Assembly (NCBI GenBank): GCA_003249035.1
Contig: QBMK01000008.1
Span: forward strand, 1-64,000
Length of the DNA stretch: 64,000 bases
Source of the DNA: Pseudanabaena sp.
GTDB taxonomy: Bacteria; Cyanobacteriota; Cyanobacteriia; Pseudanabaenales; Pseudanabaenaceae
Reading direction: 5' to 3'
The notes beneath the pieces are model-generated. The model was given only the letters and a program-made list of their open reading frames with translations, was not told the origin of the DNA and made no database searches. A program made the translations under genes and the position numbers. Below are positions 1 through 8,356 of the stretch, one piece after another; the first letter of the stretch is position 1, and every line of letters begins with the position of its first letter.

Positions 1-1
1 C

Positions 2-1171
2 CTCTTTCTGAGCCTATCTTTACTCTACTCCTTTTTTCTTCTACGTAACATCAGTGATGACAAACAAAGTCCGATCCCTAATGCTGAGATCAAGATTGAA
101 CAAGTTTCCCATGCTTTTCAGTTTGGAACATCATTACGTACAGAGATGTTTAACAATGATGTTCCAACCTTTGAACAAACGAAGTATTTACAGATAGCAA
201 AAGAACTCGCAAATAGCGGTGTGCATGAAGATGCACTCAAGTGGTACTCTACTGAGCGAAATCGCGGACAGATAAATTATGCTGATGCTGATCGCATTTT
301 GGCATGGAGCGAGCGTAACTACTCCCTACCTATGCGCGGACATAATCTGTTTTGGGAAGTTGAAAAGTGGAATCAAGAATGGTTGCAGAAGCTAGAAAAA
401 GATGATTTGAGACAAGCAGTACTTCAGAGAGCAACCGAGGTTTGCACTCGCTATCGGGGAAGAATTACTGAATATGATGTTCTCAATGAAACTCTACATG
501 GAAATTTTTTTCGCGGTCGATTGGGCGATCGCATAATAGATGAAATGTTTGCTCAATGTGCTAAAGCTGATCCTCAAGCTCGTCTTTATCTAAATGAATA
601 TGACATTCTTAGTGGTAAATTGGTTGATACTTATGTGCAAAAAATTCGTGTTCTCTTAGACCGAGGCGTACCTATAGGAGGAATTGGCATACAGGCTCAT
701 ATTCGCGAAAATATCTCCGTTGCTCAAATGCAAGCAAGCATTGATACCCTAGCTCAGTTTGGGTTGCCGATCAAAATCACAGAAGTTAGCGTTATTGCTG
801 ACAATGAGTCCCGTAAAGCCCAAGTGCTCTCAGATCTATATCGGGTTGCATTTTCCCATCCTGCAGTAAAAGGGATTACACTTTGGGGATTGTGGGAGGG
901 CTCGGCATGGGAGCCTAAAACTGCTTTGTATGATCGTCAATTCAATCCACTACCTGCTGCCATTGCCTATCGAAATCTCGTTTTGAAGCAGTGGAGAACA
1001 AATACGATTGGTCAAACTAATCTCTTTGGAATATATTCAACACGGGCATTCTTTGGTACTTATAGAGTGACTGTGAAAAGTGGAGATCAATATATTCAGA
1101 AGAAGATTAATTTTAATGATCAAAATAACTCTCAACATCAGTTTCAAATCTGTCTAAACTCCAAAGTCTAA
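2..1171 (+). CDS. GH10 endo-1,4-beta-xylanase-like protein, 5' end outside window
   Basis: Glycoside hydrolase family 10, which cleaves beta-1,4-xylan with retention. The frame is open from base 2 and already encodes a hydrophobic stretch followed by a typical GH10 entry (HAFQFGTSLR), so the ATG at 146 is internal and the true start lies before the window. Visible motifs are RGHNLFWE, the acid/base region YDVLNE and the nucleophile region ITEVSV, followed by a TLWGLWEGSAW barrel end. About 50 further residues after the barrel (from roughly NLVLKQW) may form a small beta domain. The hydrophobic start suggests export or membrane anchoring. The family assignment is firm; the substrate in a cyanobacterium (own or environmental polysaccharide) is unknown. 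A 124-base gap to the next gene holds nothing I recognise. Confidence 0.85.
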   Translation, partial: LFLSLSLLYSFFLLRNISDDKQSPIPNAEIKIEQVSHAFQFGTSLRTEMFNNDVPTFEQTKYLQIAKELANSGVHEDALKWYSTERNRGQINYADADRILAWSERNYSLPMRGHNLFWEVEKWNQEWLQKLEKDDLRQAVLQRATEVCTRYRGRITEYDVLNETLHGNFFRGRLGDRIIDEMFAQCAKADPQARLYLNEYDILSGKLVDTYVQKIRVLLDRGVPIGGIGIQAHIRENISVAQMQASIDTLAQFGLPIKITEVSVIADNESRKAQVLSDLYRVAFSHPAVKGITLWGLWEGSAWEPKTALYDRQFNPLPAAIAYRNLVLKQWRTNTIGQTNLFGIYSTRAFFGTYRVTVKSGDQYIQKKINFNDQNNSQHQFQICLNSKV

Positions 1172-1295
1172 ACTCCAATGGATTAATATCGCTATCGCTA
1201 AAAATTGAGCTTTCTCACCTTCCTACTCTTTTATTTCTTATCTTGACTCTGAGCCTGCTATGGCTTTCTGTCCAAAATATATCCTTTTTATTCAT

Positions 1296-2759
1296 TTATG
1301 AAAGCCCTTGCCGATTGAAAAATTCTCGAAAGGTTTGGGTAGAATCTCGACGTTGATTTTGATAGGTCTTTAATAATTGTATGATTAGATTGGGAATATC
1401 TTTGGCAGAGTATTCTGAATGTAATTCCCTACCAAAATCAGTATTTCCGACACCAACATAAACCTTATAAACTTCGTGATAATTTGGGTCTTTTGATTGA
1501 ATTCCCACAAAAGCAATATCACTTGGATGGTGCTGAGCGCAAGACTTATCACATCCAGAAAAATGGATATTGATTGGGATATCAAGTTTAATACAGTTTT
1601 CCAGATGAGCAGCAACTTTTTTAGCATCAGCTTGTGTATCTGTAAATGCAGCTTTACATCCCTTATAGCCAGAACAAGCAGCGATCGCAGCATAGGGATG
1701 GTTCGCAGAAATAGATAAGCCCAAGTCATTAATTTCTTGCGACACCTGTTCAATTTGAGCCTCTGCAATATCCGTAATCAGAATATTTTGCCAAGGAGTT
1801 AGCCTCAGCGCTCCACCACCATATTGTCTTGACAAATCGCCTAATCCATGGAACTGAAGTGAAGTCAATCTTCCTAATGGAATGACCACCCCAATATAAG
1901 CAAGTTCCAATTGACGTTGGCTGTGAATACCCAAATGGTGATAAGCAATTCCTATTTTACTCTCCTGTGAGAGAAGCTCAAGGGATGATCGTCTTAAAGC
2001 ATAGCCTAACTTCTGTTCAACAAGTTGTAAATAACTTTCTACACCCCAATTACCAATCATTTCTCTTAATCGAGGAGGTCGGGCACATGAATTAGCTTGA
2101 TTTAATTTCTGTTCTGTATATTCCCGATAAACTTCTGTTAATGCGGCAAGAACTTGTAAGGTCTGTTCAGGATAAATTAATCTGCCTATCGCTGATGGAG
2201 AATCACCTCGATCGCCTAAACCTAGATGCAAACTAAAGTAAATCTCATTGTCAAACTCGACTGCTACAAAACAAATATCATTAGGGCGATCGCTTACGCT
2301 AATCGTCTCACCTCCATCAAAGCAAACACTAAATTTATTTGATAGAATCTCTAACTCTGGATGATTAGCTAGATAGAAATTCCATTGTTTAACAAAAGGA
2401 ACTGTATTGATTAGAGCATGAGGATCAATCCCTGAGGTGGGACTCGCCATAATATTGCGTAACCCGTCAGTGTTTGCCTCACTAGAAGCTAGCCCATAGT
2501 CTTGTAGATCTAGAAGAGTATCAAAACTTAAAGCTTGGCTAGTGCGAATTTGCAAATTACCTCGATTTGTAATTTGAATTTCACCATTACCAAATTGATT
2601 AGTGATATTGGTAACTAACTCACACTGCGTAGACGTAACTAATCCCGCAGGTAATCGCATACGAGAGAGGATGCCATCTTGGGCTGAAGTGGCATTAAAA
2701 AGACTAGGACAAATAGCTGTAGTAGATTGCAATTGAGAAAATTCCAAAAAAATAATCAT
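1296..2759 (-). CDS. cobG: CobG, precorrin-3B synthase
   Basis: Oxygen-dependent precorrin-3B synthase of the aerobic cobalamin pathway, a sirohaem/Fe-S enzyme of the nitrite/sulfite reductase fold. The N-terminal half has the ferredoxin-like entry CPSLFNATSAQDGILSR. The C-terminal half carries the four cluster cysteines in CSGYKGC (Cys362, Cys368) and SGCDKSC (Cys403, Cys407). At 487 residues it is of normal size for the family. I chose the ATG at 2759. A longer frame could start at a TTG at 2774, but that codon sits inside the hairpin that ends cobW. It is the third gene of a minus-strand unit after hupE and cobW, all downstream of a B12 riboswitch, which fits cobalt and corrin supply. Confidence 0.85.
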   Translation of the reverse strand: MIIFLEFSQLQSTTAICPSLFNATSAQDGILSRMRLPAGLVTSTQCELVTNITNQFGNGEIQITNRGNLQIRTSQALSFDTLLDLQDYGLASSEANTDGLRNIMASPTSGIDPHALINTVPFVKQWNFYLANHPELEILSNKFSVCFDGGETISVSDRPNDICFVAVEFDNEIYFSLHLGLGDRGDSPSAIGRLIYPEQTLQVLAALTEVYREYTEQKLNQANSCARPPRLREMIGNWGVESYLQLVEQKLGYALRRSSLELLSQESKIGIAYHHLGIHSQRQLELAYIGVVIPLGRLTSLQFHGLGDLSRQYGGGALRLTPWQNILITDIAEAQIEQVSQEINDLGLSISANHPYAAIAACSGYKGCKAAFTDTQADAKKVAAHLENCIKLDIPINIHFSGCDKSCAQHHPSDIAFVGIQSKDPNYHEVYKVYVGVGNTDFGRELHSEYSAKDIPNLIIQLLKTYQNQRRDSTQTFREFFNRQGLS

Positions 2760-2788
2760 AATAAGAAGGCGCAATGCGCCTTCTTATT
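2760..2788 (-). terminator. Hairpin between cobW and cobG
   Basis: Perfect inverted repeat with 14-base arms (2760-2773 and 2775-2788) around one base, so a small loop in practice. It lies two bases past the cobW stop. On the minus strand it is followed by a T-rich run that already belongs to the cobG start region. It may act as a partial terminator or as a processing site within the operon. Confidence 0.7.
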
Positions 2789-2790
2789 GT

Positions 2791-3831
2791 CTATAAACAT
2801 AGCGCTGATTCAATTTGCGATCGCTCTAAGGCTTGACCGATGAATACCAAACGGGTTTGACGAGGCTCATCACTAGTCCATAAGCGATCGTAGGAAGTCT
2901 CAAGGCGATCGCCTACGCCTTGTAACACCATGCGCATTGGTTTATTCGGCACATTTACAAACCCCTTGATGCGATAAATTTCCTGATCAGCGATCGCTTG
3001 TTTGAGCGAAGCGAGTAATTGAGTTGGCTCAAAAGCTTGATCTGTCACAATATTAATCGAATTAATATCATCATCATGCTCATGCTCTTCTTCAGTATCA
3101 TGATGGCTAGGACGTGCATCGAGATCATCCTCAACTGCCGCATTAAAGCCTAAGAGAATCTCTGAGCTAATCTTGCCATCATCACAAGCAACAACCTTCA
3201 CACCATCGCGCAATTCTTGCTTTAACCAAGACTGCACCTTAGCTTGAGCTTCAGCATCAATCAAATCTGTCTTAGTCAGTACCACCAAATCTGCACAAGC
3301 CAACTGATCTTCAAATAGCTCCTCAATCGGAGTTTCATGATCGAGATTGGGATCTTCCAGACGTTGAGCATTCAAAGCATCAATATCTGTTACTAATCTT
3401 CCACTAGCGACTGCCTCGCAATCTACCACTGCGATCACACCATCAACAGTTGCCCCATTGCGAATTTCTTGCCAACGGAAGGCTTGGATTAAGGGCTTTG
3501 GCAGAGCCAAACCAGATGTTTCAATAAGGATGCAGTCAATGCGATCGCGTATTTTCAGAAGTTCTTGCATGGTTGGCAAAAATTCTTCTTGCACGGTGCA
3601 GCAAAGACAGCCATTCGTCAATTCCACAATGTTTGGAGTGATTTCTTTGCCATCTTCATCACACACACGACAAGAACGTAGCAAATCACCATCAATACCA
3701 ATTTCGCCAAATTCATTTACAAGTACAGCAATTCGCCGACCTTGATTATTTTGTAACTGTTCCCGAATCAGTGTGGTCTTGCCACTGCCTAGGAAGCCAG
3801 TAATCACAGTTACAGGTATTTTCGCTGCCAT
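2791..3831 (-). CDS. cobW: CobW-family GTP-binding metallochaperone
   Basis: G3E-family P-loop GTPase (CobW/COG0523), a metal chaperone; members deliver cobalt for cobalamin or zinc to other enzymes. Visible are the P-loop GFLGSGKT (residues 12-19), the metal-binding CxCC motif in GCLCC (Cys75, Cys77, Cys78), TKTD for guanine recognition, a His/Asp/Glu-rich linker near residue 245 and a C-terminal CobW_C domain. I chose the ATG at 3831, which has GAGAAG before it and starts four residues before the first strand. The frame is open 30 codons further up, but that part crosses the hairpin ending hupE. Its place between hupE and cobG under a B12 riboswitch points to cobalt and the true CobW role rather than zinc. 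The function is inferred from context. Confidence 0.85.
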   Translation of the reverse strand: MAAKIPVTVITGFLGSGKTTLIREQLQNNQGRRIAVLVNEFGEIGIDGDLLRSCRVCDEDGKEITPNIVELTNGCLCCTVQEEFLPTMQELLKIRDRIDCILIETSGLALPKPLIQAFRWQEIRNGATVDGVIAVVDCEAVASGRLVTDIDALNAQRLEDPNLDHETPIEELFEDQLACADLVVLTKTDLIDAEAQAKVQSWLKQELRDGVKVVACDDGKISSEILLGFNAAVEDDLDARPSHHDTEEEHEHDDDINSINIVTDQAFEPTQLLASLKQAIADQEIYRIKGFVNVPNKPMRMVLQGVGDRLETSYDRLWTSDEPRQTRLVFIGQALERSQIESALCL

Positions 3832-3880
3832 AATCTTCTCTAAAAAATTTAAAAGCTCCCACTTTTGCAAGTAGGGAATC

Positions 3881-3916
3881 AAAAGTAGCGGCAATTCATG
3901 AATTGCCGCTACTTTT
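3881..3916 (-). terminator. Hairpin downstream of hupE
   Basis: Perfect palindrome with 18-base arms (3881-3898 and 3899-3916) in the gap between hupE and cobW. In RNA it would form a long stem with a small loop. No strong U run follows on the minus strand, so it could equally be an mRNA stabiliser or processing site in the hupE-cobW-cobG unit. Confidence 0.65.
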
Positions 3917-3933
3917 GTCAAGAAAAAACTTCT

Positions 3934-4608
3934 CTAACCCTTAGGTACTGGAAGAATAAGAGATGAAATATTGGAAGCTAGAAATGCTGCTCCAATTCCA
4001 CAAATCACCAATCCAGCCGATCTTAAGTTAGGAGCAGCCTGAGCAAAATCGCCATTTAGTACTTTCTTGCCAACAAAAAATGCTGCGCTTGAAATCACTA
4101 ACTGAATTACGGTAAATCCACATAAATAAGCAACTAAAGCTGTGGTTTGTGCTCCAAAGATCGCTTCACCGTATGCGTAGCCGTGAAATAATCCTGCGAA
4201 TATGGATAGCCCAACCATCATTAAAACGTTAGGGCTATTCTTGAGTGCCATCAAAATTCCAAACAACAAAATGGATGCTGATACTACTAATTCAACTACA
4301 GGTAAGGTCATACCTAATAAATGAATTCCTGTACCGAGCATCGCTGATAAAACAAAGAAAATTGGAATCAAAATGCCACGGGGCTTAAGGGCAGCAAATA
4401 AACCAACTGCAATAATAAATGCAAGATGATCGACTCCAATCACAGGGTGGGCTAAGCCTGATAAAAAACCTTCAAAAAAAGTGCTGGGCATTTTTCCACC
4501 CATAGCGTGGTGTGCTGAGGCGGGACTAGCTACAACCAAGAGACTAAAACCGATCGCGATCACAAGCGCCTTAGACTGGATTGACGCAAAAAGCTTAGAT
4601 ATATTCAT
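3934..4608 (-). CDS. hupE: HupE/UreJ-family metal transporter, probably cobalt
   Basis: HupE/UreJ family membrane permease for nickel or cobalt. A signal peptide ending in ASPASA precedes the mature start HHAMGG. The family signature HPVIGVDHLAF follows, and the rest is a series of about six hydrophobic segments with conserved HGYAYGEA. I chose the ATG at 4608 (224 residues). The frame continues upstream to 4656, but that stretch lies in the riboswitch B12 box and cannot be coding in the usual sense. A cobalamin riboswitch directly upstream and cobW/cobG downstream make cobalt the likely substrate; comparative genomics has proposed this for B12-controlled HupE proteins in cyanobacteria. Transport itself is not shown by the sequence. 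Confidence 0.85.
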   Translation of the reverse strand: MNISKLFASIQSKALVIAIGFSLLVVASPASAHHAMGGKMPSTFFEGFLSGLAHPVIGVDHLAFIIAVGLFAALKPRGILIPIFFVLSAMLGTGIHLLGMTLPVVELVVSASILLFGILMALKNSPNVLMMVGLSIFAGLFHGYAYGEAIFGAQTTALVAYLCGFTVIQLVISSAAFFVGKKVLNGDFAQAAPNLRSAGLVICGIGAAFLASNISSLILPVPKG

Positions 4609-4639
4609 ATTCTGTAACTCGCAGATATAGACAATGAAA

Positions 4640-4760
4640 CTAGTTCTAGCGGGCATCCTGACTCTAAGCTGATTGTATACATGTCAGCTTTTACAGTTGC
4701 GGTACAGCGTTGGACTTTCACCAAACTTTCCCCATTTTGAAAACTAAGCAAATACAAACA
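4640..4760 (-). promoter_or_regulatory. Cobalamin (B12) riboswitch upstream of hupE
   Basis: Read on the minus strand, the segment has the ordered conserved blocks of the cobalamin aptamer: GGGGAAAG, then GGTGAAAGTCCAAC (4709-4722), CCGCAACTGT (4693-4702), a variable stem AAGCTGA...TCAGCTT, and the B12 box AGTCAGGATGCCCGCTAG (4646-4663). The spacing fits the class. The box ends about 38 nt before the hupE ATG, leaving little room for an intrinsic terminator, so control at the ribosome binding site is likely. A further 9-bp hairpin lies upstream around 4778-4803. Exact boundaries are approximate. Confidence 0.88.
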
Positions 4761-4907
4761 ATCTACTTAATTTCACTTTTTAACGGCTGATCCCCGTTAA
4801 AACTAGAACAGCTTTTTGACTCTACAATAATTCGTAGTTCTTTGTTAAAAAATACTTATAGATTTACAAAATGTAGGCGGCTATCATTTCTGGAATTGTT
4901 TTATCCC

Positions 4908-4960
4908 AAAACCCAAAATTGGTTCGGCGGGCTTCGCCCGCCGAACCAATTTTGGGTTTT
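4908..4960. terminator. Long perfect palindrome after xseB
   Basis: Arms of 25 bases (4908-4932 and 4936-4960) around the loop TTC, with a GC-rich core and AAAACCC/GGGTTTT outer ends. It sits 139 bases past the xseB stop, in the gap before the hupE riboswitch, so it can end xse transcription. The rest of the gap (4761-4907 and 4961-5098) shows no gene. The same outer ends recur at 21945-21999 and 34640-34692 with different cores. Confidence 0.65.
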
Positions 4961-5098
4961 ATTTAATTTTCACTCCTAAATTACTATCTAAAGCTCTTGC
5001 TGTAGAGATTAAATTTCTTTTTGGAGTAGGCGGGTATAAATCTTAATTTAATAGCAATTTCCAGTTTGAAGAGAAAAGATTGCCCTATTTTGACATTC

Positions 5099-5320
5099 TC
5101 AGGAATTTCGGCTTTGAATAAGTGTGACTTTCTGCTCAGCCTTTTCCAGATAATCACGGCAATATTGCGATCGCTTCATACCTTCTTCATAGATAGATAG
5201 CATCTCATCTAGAGCAGTTTCACCATTGTCGAGAATTTCTACAATTTCCTCAAGCCGCTGCATTTGGGCTTCAAAGGGTAAATCTTTTGGTTTCTTTGGT
5301 GATTTATTCTGTTCGGTCAT
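5099..5320 (-). CDS. xseB: Exodeoxyribonuclease VII small subunit
   Basis: XseB, the small subunit of exonuclease VII, which degrades single-stranded DNA from both ends. The 73-residue protein has the standard pattern FEAQMQRLEEIVEILDNGE, followed by LDEMLSIYEEGM and a C-terminal helix, predicted as a short helical hairpin. Its start overlaps the end of xseA by 17 bases in another frame, so the two are translationally coupled and made together. Confidence 0.93.
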   Translation of the reverse strand: MTEQNKSPKKPKDLPFEAQMQRLEEIVEILDNGETALDEMLSIYEEGMKRSQYCRDYLEKAEQKVTLIQSRNS

Positions 5321-6518
5321 ATACTTTATTGATTACTTTCTCTATCTTGGCTTGGGCTACTTCTGAACGCCGCACGATTTCCACTTTATCAAATTCAGTG
5401 AGCGAATCATCATTACTGAGTAAGCGATCGCCTGAACGCAATAAAGCAAAACCCCGTTGTAATGGGGATAGTGGATGTAGCGATCGCAGATGGGCAGTTA
5501 TACCTTCAAGTTTAGTTTTGGATTGATGCAAATGGCGAACGAGCGACTTTTGCATTTCATTTTCGGCTTCGTCTAACTGTTGGGTGCGATCATGAAGGCG
5601 GTCGCTAAAATTCTGCAAAGCATAACTCTTAATAATCATATTCAATCGCTGGTGGTAATTCTGCATTTCTAATTGGACAGAGCTATTTAGGCGATTTTCC
5701 CAAACGATGATCTGTTGCCATAGTGTATCGCGATCATATTGAGATGCCAGTTCCGCCGCAGCCGTCGGCGTAGCAGCTCGTATATCTGCCACAAAATCCG
5801 CGATCGTAAAGTCGGTTTCGTGTCCAACAGCAGAAATAACCGGAATGCGTGAATTATGGATTGCTTCGGCAACTGGCAACGTATTAAAAGCCCAAAGATC
5901 TTCAATAGAGCCGCCACCACGCCCCACGATTAGCACATCCGCATCGGTATTTTGCAAAGCTTTGATTGCCGCCGCAATCTCCTCAGAAGCATTTTCGCCT
6001 TGCACAGTTGCTGGGCATAAATAAATTTCACAATGAGGCGATCTCCTATTTAACGTGCTGAGAATATCCTGAATCACTGCTCCTGTTGGTGAAGTTACCA
6101 CCCCAATTTTGAGAGGGAAAGCAGGAATACCCCGTTTTCGTTCTGGGGCAAAATATCCCCGCGCAGCAAGTTCTTCTTTGAGCGCAGCAAAGGCAAGATA
6201 GAGATCGCCTTGTCCTGCGGCAGTCATGCGATCGCAATCAATCTGATACTTGCCTCGAGTGGCATAAACCGTCAATCGTCCTTCAATGACAACTTGCATT
6301 CCACTTTTTGGACGAAATGCTAAAGTGCGGCTTGCCCACATCACACAATCGATCTGGGCTGACTCATCCTTAAGGGTAAAATAACGATGTCCAGAGGCGG
6401 CTGTAGTAAATCCTGATATTTCTCCTGTCACTCGCACAATGCCAATTTCATCACGCAACAAAAGCGAAATCGCTTGTGTCAAATTAGCAACGGTCATCGC
6501 TTCTTTAGAACTTTTCAT
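5304..6518 (-). CDS. xseA: Exodeoxyribonuclease VII large subunit
   Basis: XseA, the catalytic subunit of exonuclease VII. An N-terminal OB-fold (VRVTGEISGF, HRYFTLKDE) is followed by the nuclease core with GVVTSPTGAVIQDI, the VLIVGRGGGSIEDLWAFN signature and ISAVGHETDFTIADFVADIRAATPTAAAE. A coiled-coil region and a C-terminal LQRGFALL element complete it. I chose the ATG at 6518, preceded by AGGG. The frame is open to an ATG at 6569, but that would overlap the divergent gene; a start at 6497 is also possible. About 404 residues is normal. It forms an operon with xseB. Confidence 0.93.
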   Translation of the reverse strand: MKSSKEAMTVANLTQAISLLLRDEIGIVRVTGEISGFTTAASGHRYFTLKDESAQIDCVMWASRTLAFRPKSGMQVVIEGRLTVYATRGKYQIDCDRMTAAGQGDLYLAFAALKEELAARGYFAPERKRGIPAFPLKIGVVTSPTGAVIQDILSTLNRRSPHCEIYLCPATVQGENASEEIAAAIKALQNTDADVLIVGRGGGSIEDLWAFNTLPVAEAIHNSRIPVISAVGHETDFTIADFVADIRAATPTAAAELASQYDRDTLWQQIIVWENRLNSSVQLEMQNYHQRLNMIIKSYALQNFSDRLHDRTQQLDEAENEMQKSLVRHLHQSKTKLEGITAHLRSLHPLSPLQRGFALLRSGDRLLSNDDSLTEFDKVEIVRRSEVAQAKIEKVINKVYDRTE

Positions 6519-6568
6519 AAACCCTGCTAACTGCACAATCTTCTTATATGAATACTTTTTATGACTCA

Positions 6569-6973
6569 ATGAAACATTCTATGATGCTTTTCGCCGCCTT
6601 ACCCTTGATATTATTACCAGCCTCAGTCAAAGCTGAAGTTGCCGTCCAAGATAGTCAAGGCAACTACTACAGAAATGAAACTAACGTACATGCGACAAGA
6701 TCATCTAGATATGGTACTGGTTCGCTCTGGCGGGTGGTGGTTGGTAAACTCAACTGTCGTCAAGAGCCTAGTATGGATAGTCAGGTAAAACGTACTTATG
6801 TTGCTGGCGATCTTTTAGAAGTACAAATCTATCGGGGGGGATCTGATGAAGTTTTTATAAATCCGAAAGATAAAAATGGTAAGCCTTGGATGCCTGTTCG
6901 TAATGGTAATTCGTCAGAAAAAACATGTTATGTGAGGGCAAATAGTCGATTTATTAGCCCAGTGATTAAGTAA
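6569..6973 (+). CDS. Exported small SH3-like domain protein
   Basis: A 134-residue protein with a signal peptide (MKHSMMLF, hydrophobic core, cleavage near VKAEVA). The mature part resembles a bacterial SH3 (SH3b) domain: GKLNCRQEPSMDSQV, then AGDLLEV and a C-terminal PWMPVR strand with CYVRANSRFI. Such domains bind cell-wall or surface ligands, but the ligand here is unknown. The start at 6569 gives a normal signal peptide; an ATG at 6548 is also possible. The gene is divergent from xseA and converges on psbA. The last 17 coding bases, including the TAA stop, form the outer part of a large palindrome. Confidence 0.7.
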   Translation: MKHSMMLFAALPLILLPASVKAEVAVQDSQGNYYRNETNVHATRSSRYGTGSLWRVVVGKLNCRQEPSMDSQVKRTYVAGDLLEVQIYRGGSDEVFINPKDKNGKPWMPVRNGNSSEKTCYVRANSRFISPVIK

Positions 6974-7031
6974 TACCAAAGCACAAAATGGCTATGCCAT
7001 TTTGTGCTTTGGTATTACTTAATCACTGGGC
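6957..7031. terminator. 75-nt palindrome overlapping the SH3-like gene end
   Basis: Perfect inverted repeat with 36-base arms (6957-6992 and 6996-7031) around TAT. The left outer arm is the 3' end of the SH3-like gene. The inner 43 bases (6973-7015) match the third hairpin and the ATACCAA/TTGGTAT ends of the 103-nt dispersed repeat found at 19493, 28343 and 50354. It lies between convergent genes and could stop transcription on both strands. Confidence 0.75.
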
Positions 7032-7046
7032 CATGGGTTATTTACC

Positions 7047-7102
7047 CTCGTATCCAATAAAAAAGCCTCTCCTTTAGGAGAGGCTTTTTTATTGGATACG
7101 AG
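7047..7102. terminator. psbA terminator, long palindrome
   Basis: Arms of 26 bases around a four-base loop near TTTA. The inner GC-rich stem GCCTCTCC/GGAGAGGC is flanked by A and T runs, giving a classic intrinsic terminator on either strand. It begins 18 bases past the psbA stop and faces the convergent SH3-like gene. Confidence 0.85.
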
Positions 7103-7119
7103 ATGACTAGGTTAAAAGA

Positions 7120-8202
7120 TTAACCGTTGATAGGAGGAGCAGCCATAGCTACTGGAGCTACATCAACAGCAGCCAAATCGAGTGGGAAGTTGTGAGCGTT
7201 CCGCTCGTGCATTACTTCCATACCCAAGTTTGCGCGGTTAATTACGTCTGCCCAGCTAGGTACTACTCGTCCTTGGCTGTCAGAAATCGATTGGTTGAAG
7301 TTGAAACCGTTCAAGTTGAATGCCATGGTGCTTACGCCCAATGCAGTGAACCAAATGCCGACTACTGGCCATAATGCCAAGAAGAAGTGCAGTTGACGGC
7401 TGTTGCTGAATGATGCGTATTGGAAGATCAAGCGACCGAAGTATCCGTGGGCTGCAACGATGTTATATGTTTCTTCTTCTTGTCCGAATTTGTAGCCTGA
7501 GTTTTGACTTTCGTTTTCGGTTGTTTCACGAATCAGGCTGGAGGTTACGAGTGAACCGTGCATTGCACTGAACAATGAACCACCGAACACACCTGCTACT
7601 CCCAACATGTGGAAAGGATGCATCAGGATATTGTGTTCTGCTTGGAATACGATCATGAAGTTGAAAGTACCAGAGATACCCAAAGGCATACCGTCAGAGA
7701 ATGATCCTTGACCGATTGGATAGATCAAGAATACTGCGGTTGCTGCTGCTACTGGTGCAGAGTAAGCTACTGCGATCCAAGGACGCATACCGAGGCGGTA
7801 AGAAAGTTCCCATTCACGTCCCATGTAGCAGAAGATGCCGATGAGGAAGTGGAATACTACTAGTTGGTATGGGCCGCCGTTATATAGCCATTCGTCGAGG
7901 CTGTCTGCTTCCCAAATGGGGTAAAAGTGCAAACCAATCGCGTTCGAAGATGGTACGACTGCACCAGAAATCATGTTGTTGCCGAAGAACAAGCTGCCAG
8001 CTACTGGCTCACGAATTCCGTCGATGTCTACTGGTGGTGCGCCTACGAAGGCGATTACGAAGCAAATTGTGGCTGATAGTAAGCAAGGGATCATGATTAC
8101 GCCGAACCAACCTACATAGAGGCGATTTTCGGTGCTTGTGATCCAGTTGCAAAACTGATCCCACAGTGAAGCGCTTTCGCGTCTTTGTACTGCTGTTGTC
8201 AT
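7120..8202 (-). CDS. psbA: Photosystem II D1 protein, Glu130 form
   Basis: D1 reaction-centre protein of photosystem II in the thylakoid membrane. It binds P680, pheophytin, QB and the Mn4CaO5 cluster. At 360 residues it is full length: N-terminal TTAVQRRES, five membrane helices, Ser264 in the QB/herbicide loop (QYASFSNSR), His332/Glu333 in [10 protein letters not shown], and Asp342 and Ala344 before the C-terminal extension [16 protein letters not shown] that CtpA removes. Residue 130 is Glu (YMGRE), as in the high-light D1 forms; many low-light D1 forms have Gln. AAAGGA lies before the ATG with a spacing of about 12 bases. Cyanobacteria usually carry several psbA copies; only this one is seen here. 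Confidence 0.98.
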   Translation of the reverse strand: MTTAVQRRESASLWDQFCNWITSTENRLYVGWFGVIMIPCLLSATICFVIAFVGAPPVDIDGIREPVAGSLFFGNNMISGAVVPSSNAIGLHFYPIWEADSLDEWLYNGGPYQLVVFHFLIGIFCYMGREWELSYRLGMRPWIAVAYSAPVAAATAVFLIYPIGQGSFSDGMPLGISGTFNFMIVFQAEHNILMHPFHMLGVAGVFGGSLFSAMHGSLVTSSLIRETTENESQNSGYKFGQEEETYNIVAAHGYFGRLIFQYASFSNSRQLHFFLALWPVVGIWFTALGVSTMAFNLNGFNFNQSISDSQGRVVPSWADVINRANLGMEVMHERNAHNFPLDLAAVDVAPVAMAAPPING

Positions 8203-8356
8203 GATTGCAAATAATCCTTTGGGAATGAATAAGATGAAAAAGTTATATGTAAGCTTTCGCTTGTATAAATAGACTAGTTGAAGTATTGAGTAATGTAAAT
8301 ACTTAAATCTTAAATCTATCTATAGATAAATACGATCGCTGACAAGCCCAAATTGT

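Noticed and set aside
1497-1718. Open frame opposite cobG
   Set aside because: It lies antisense inside cobG, which is supported by family motifs over its whole length.
2760-2774. TTG start for cobG
   Set aside because: The codon sits inside the perfect hairpin that ends cobW; the ATG at 2759 needs no such assumption.
4609-4656. Longer hupE start
   Set aside because: This stretch contains the cobalamin riboswitch B12 box, and the signal peptide starts at the ATG at 4608.
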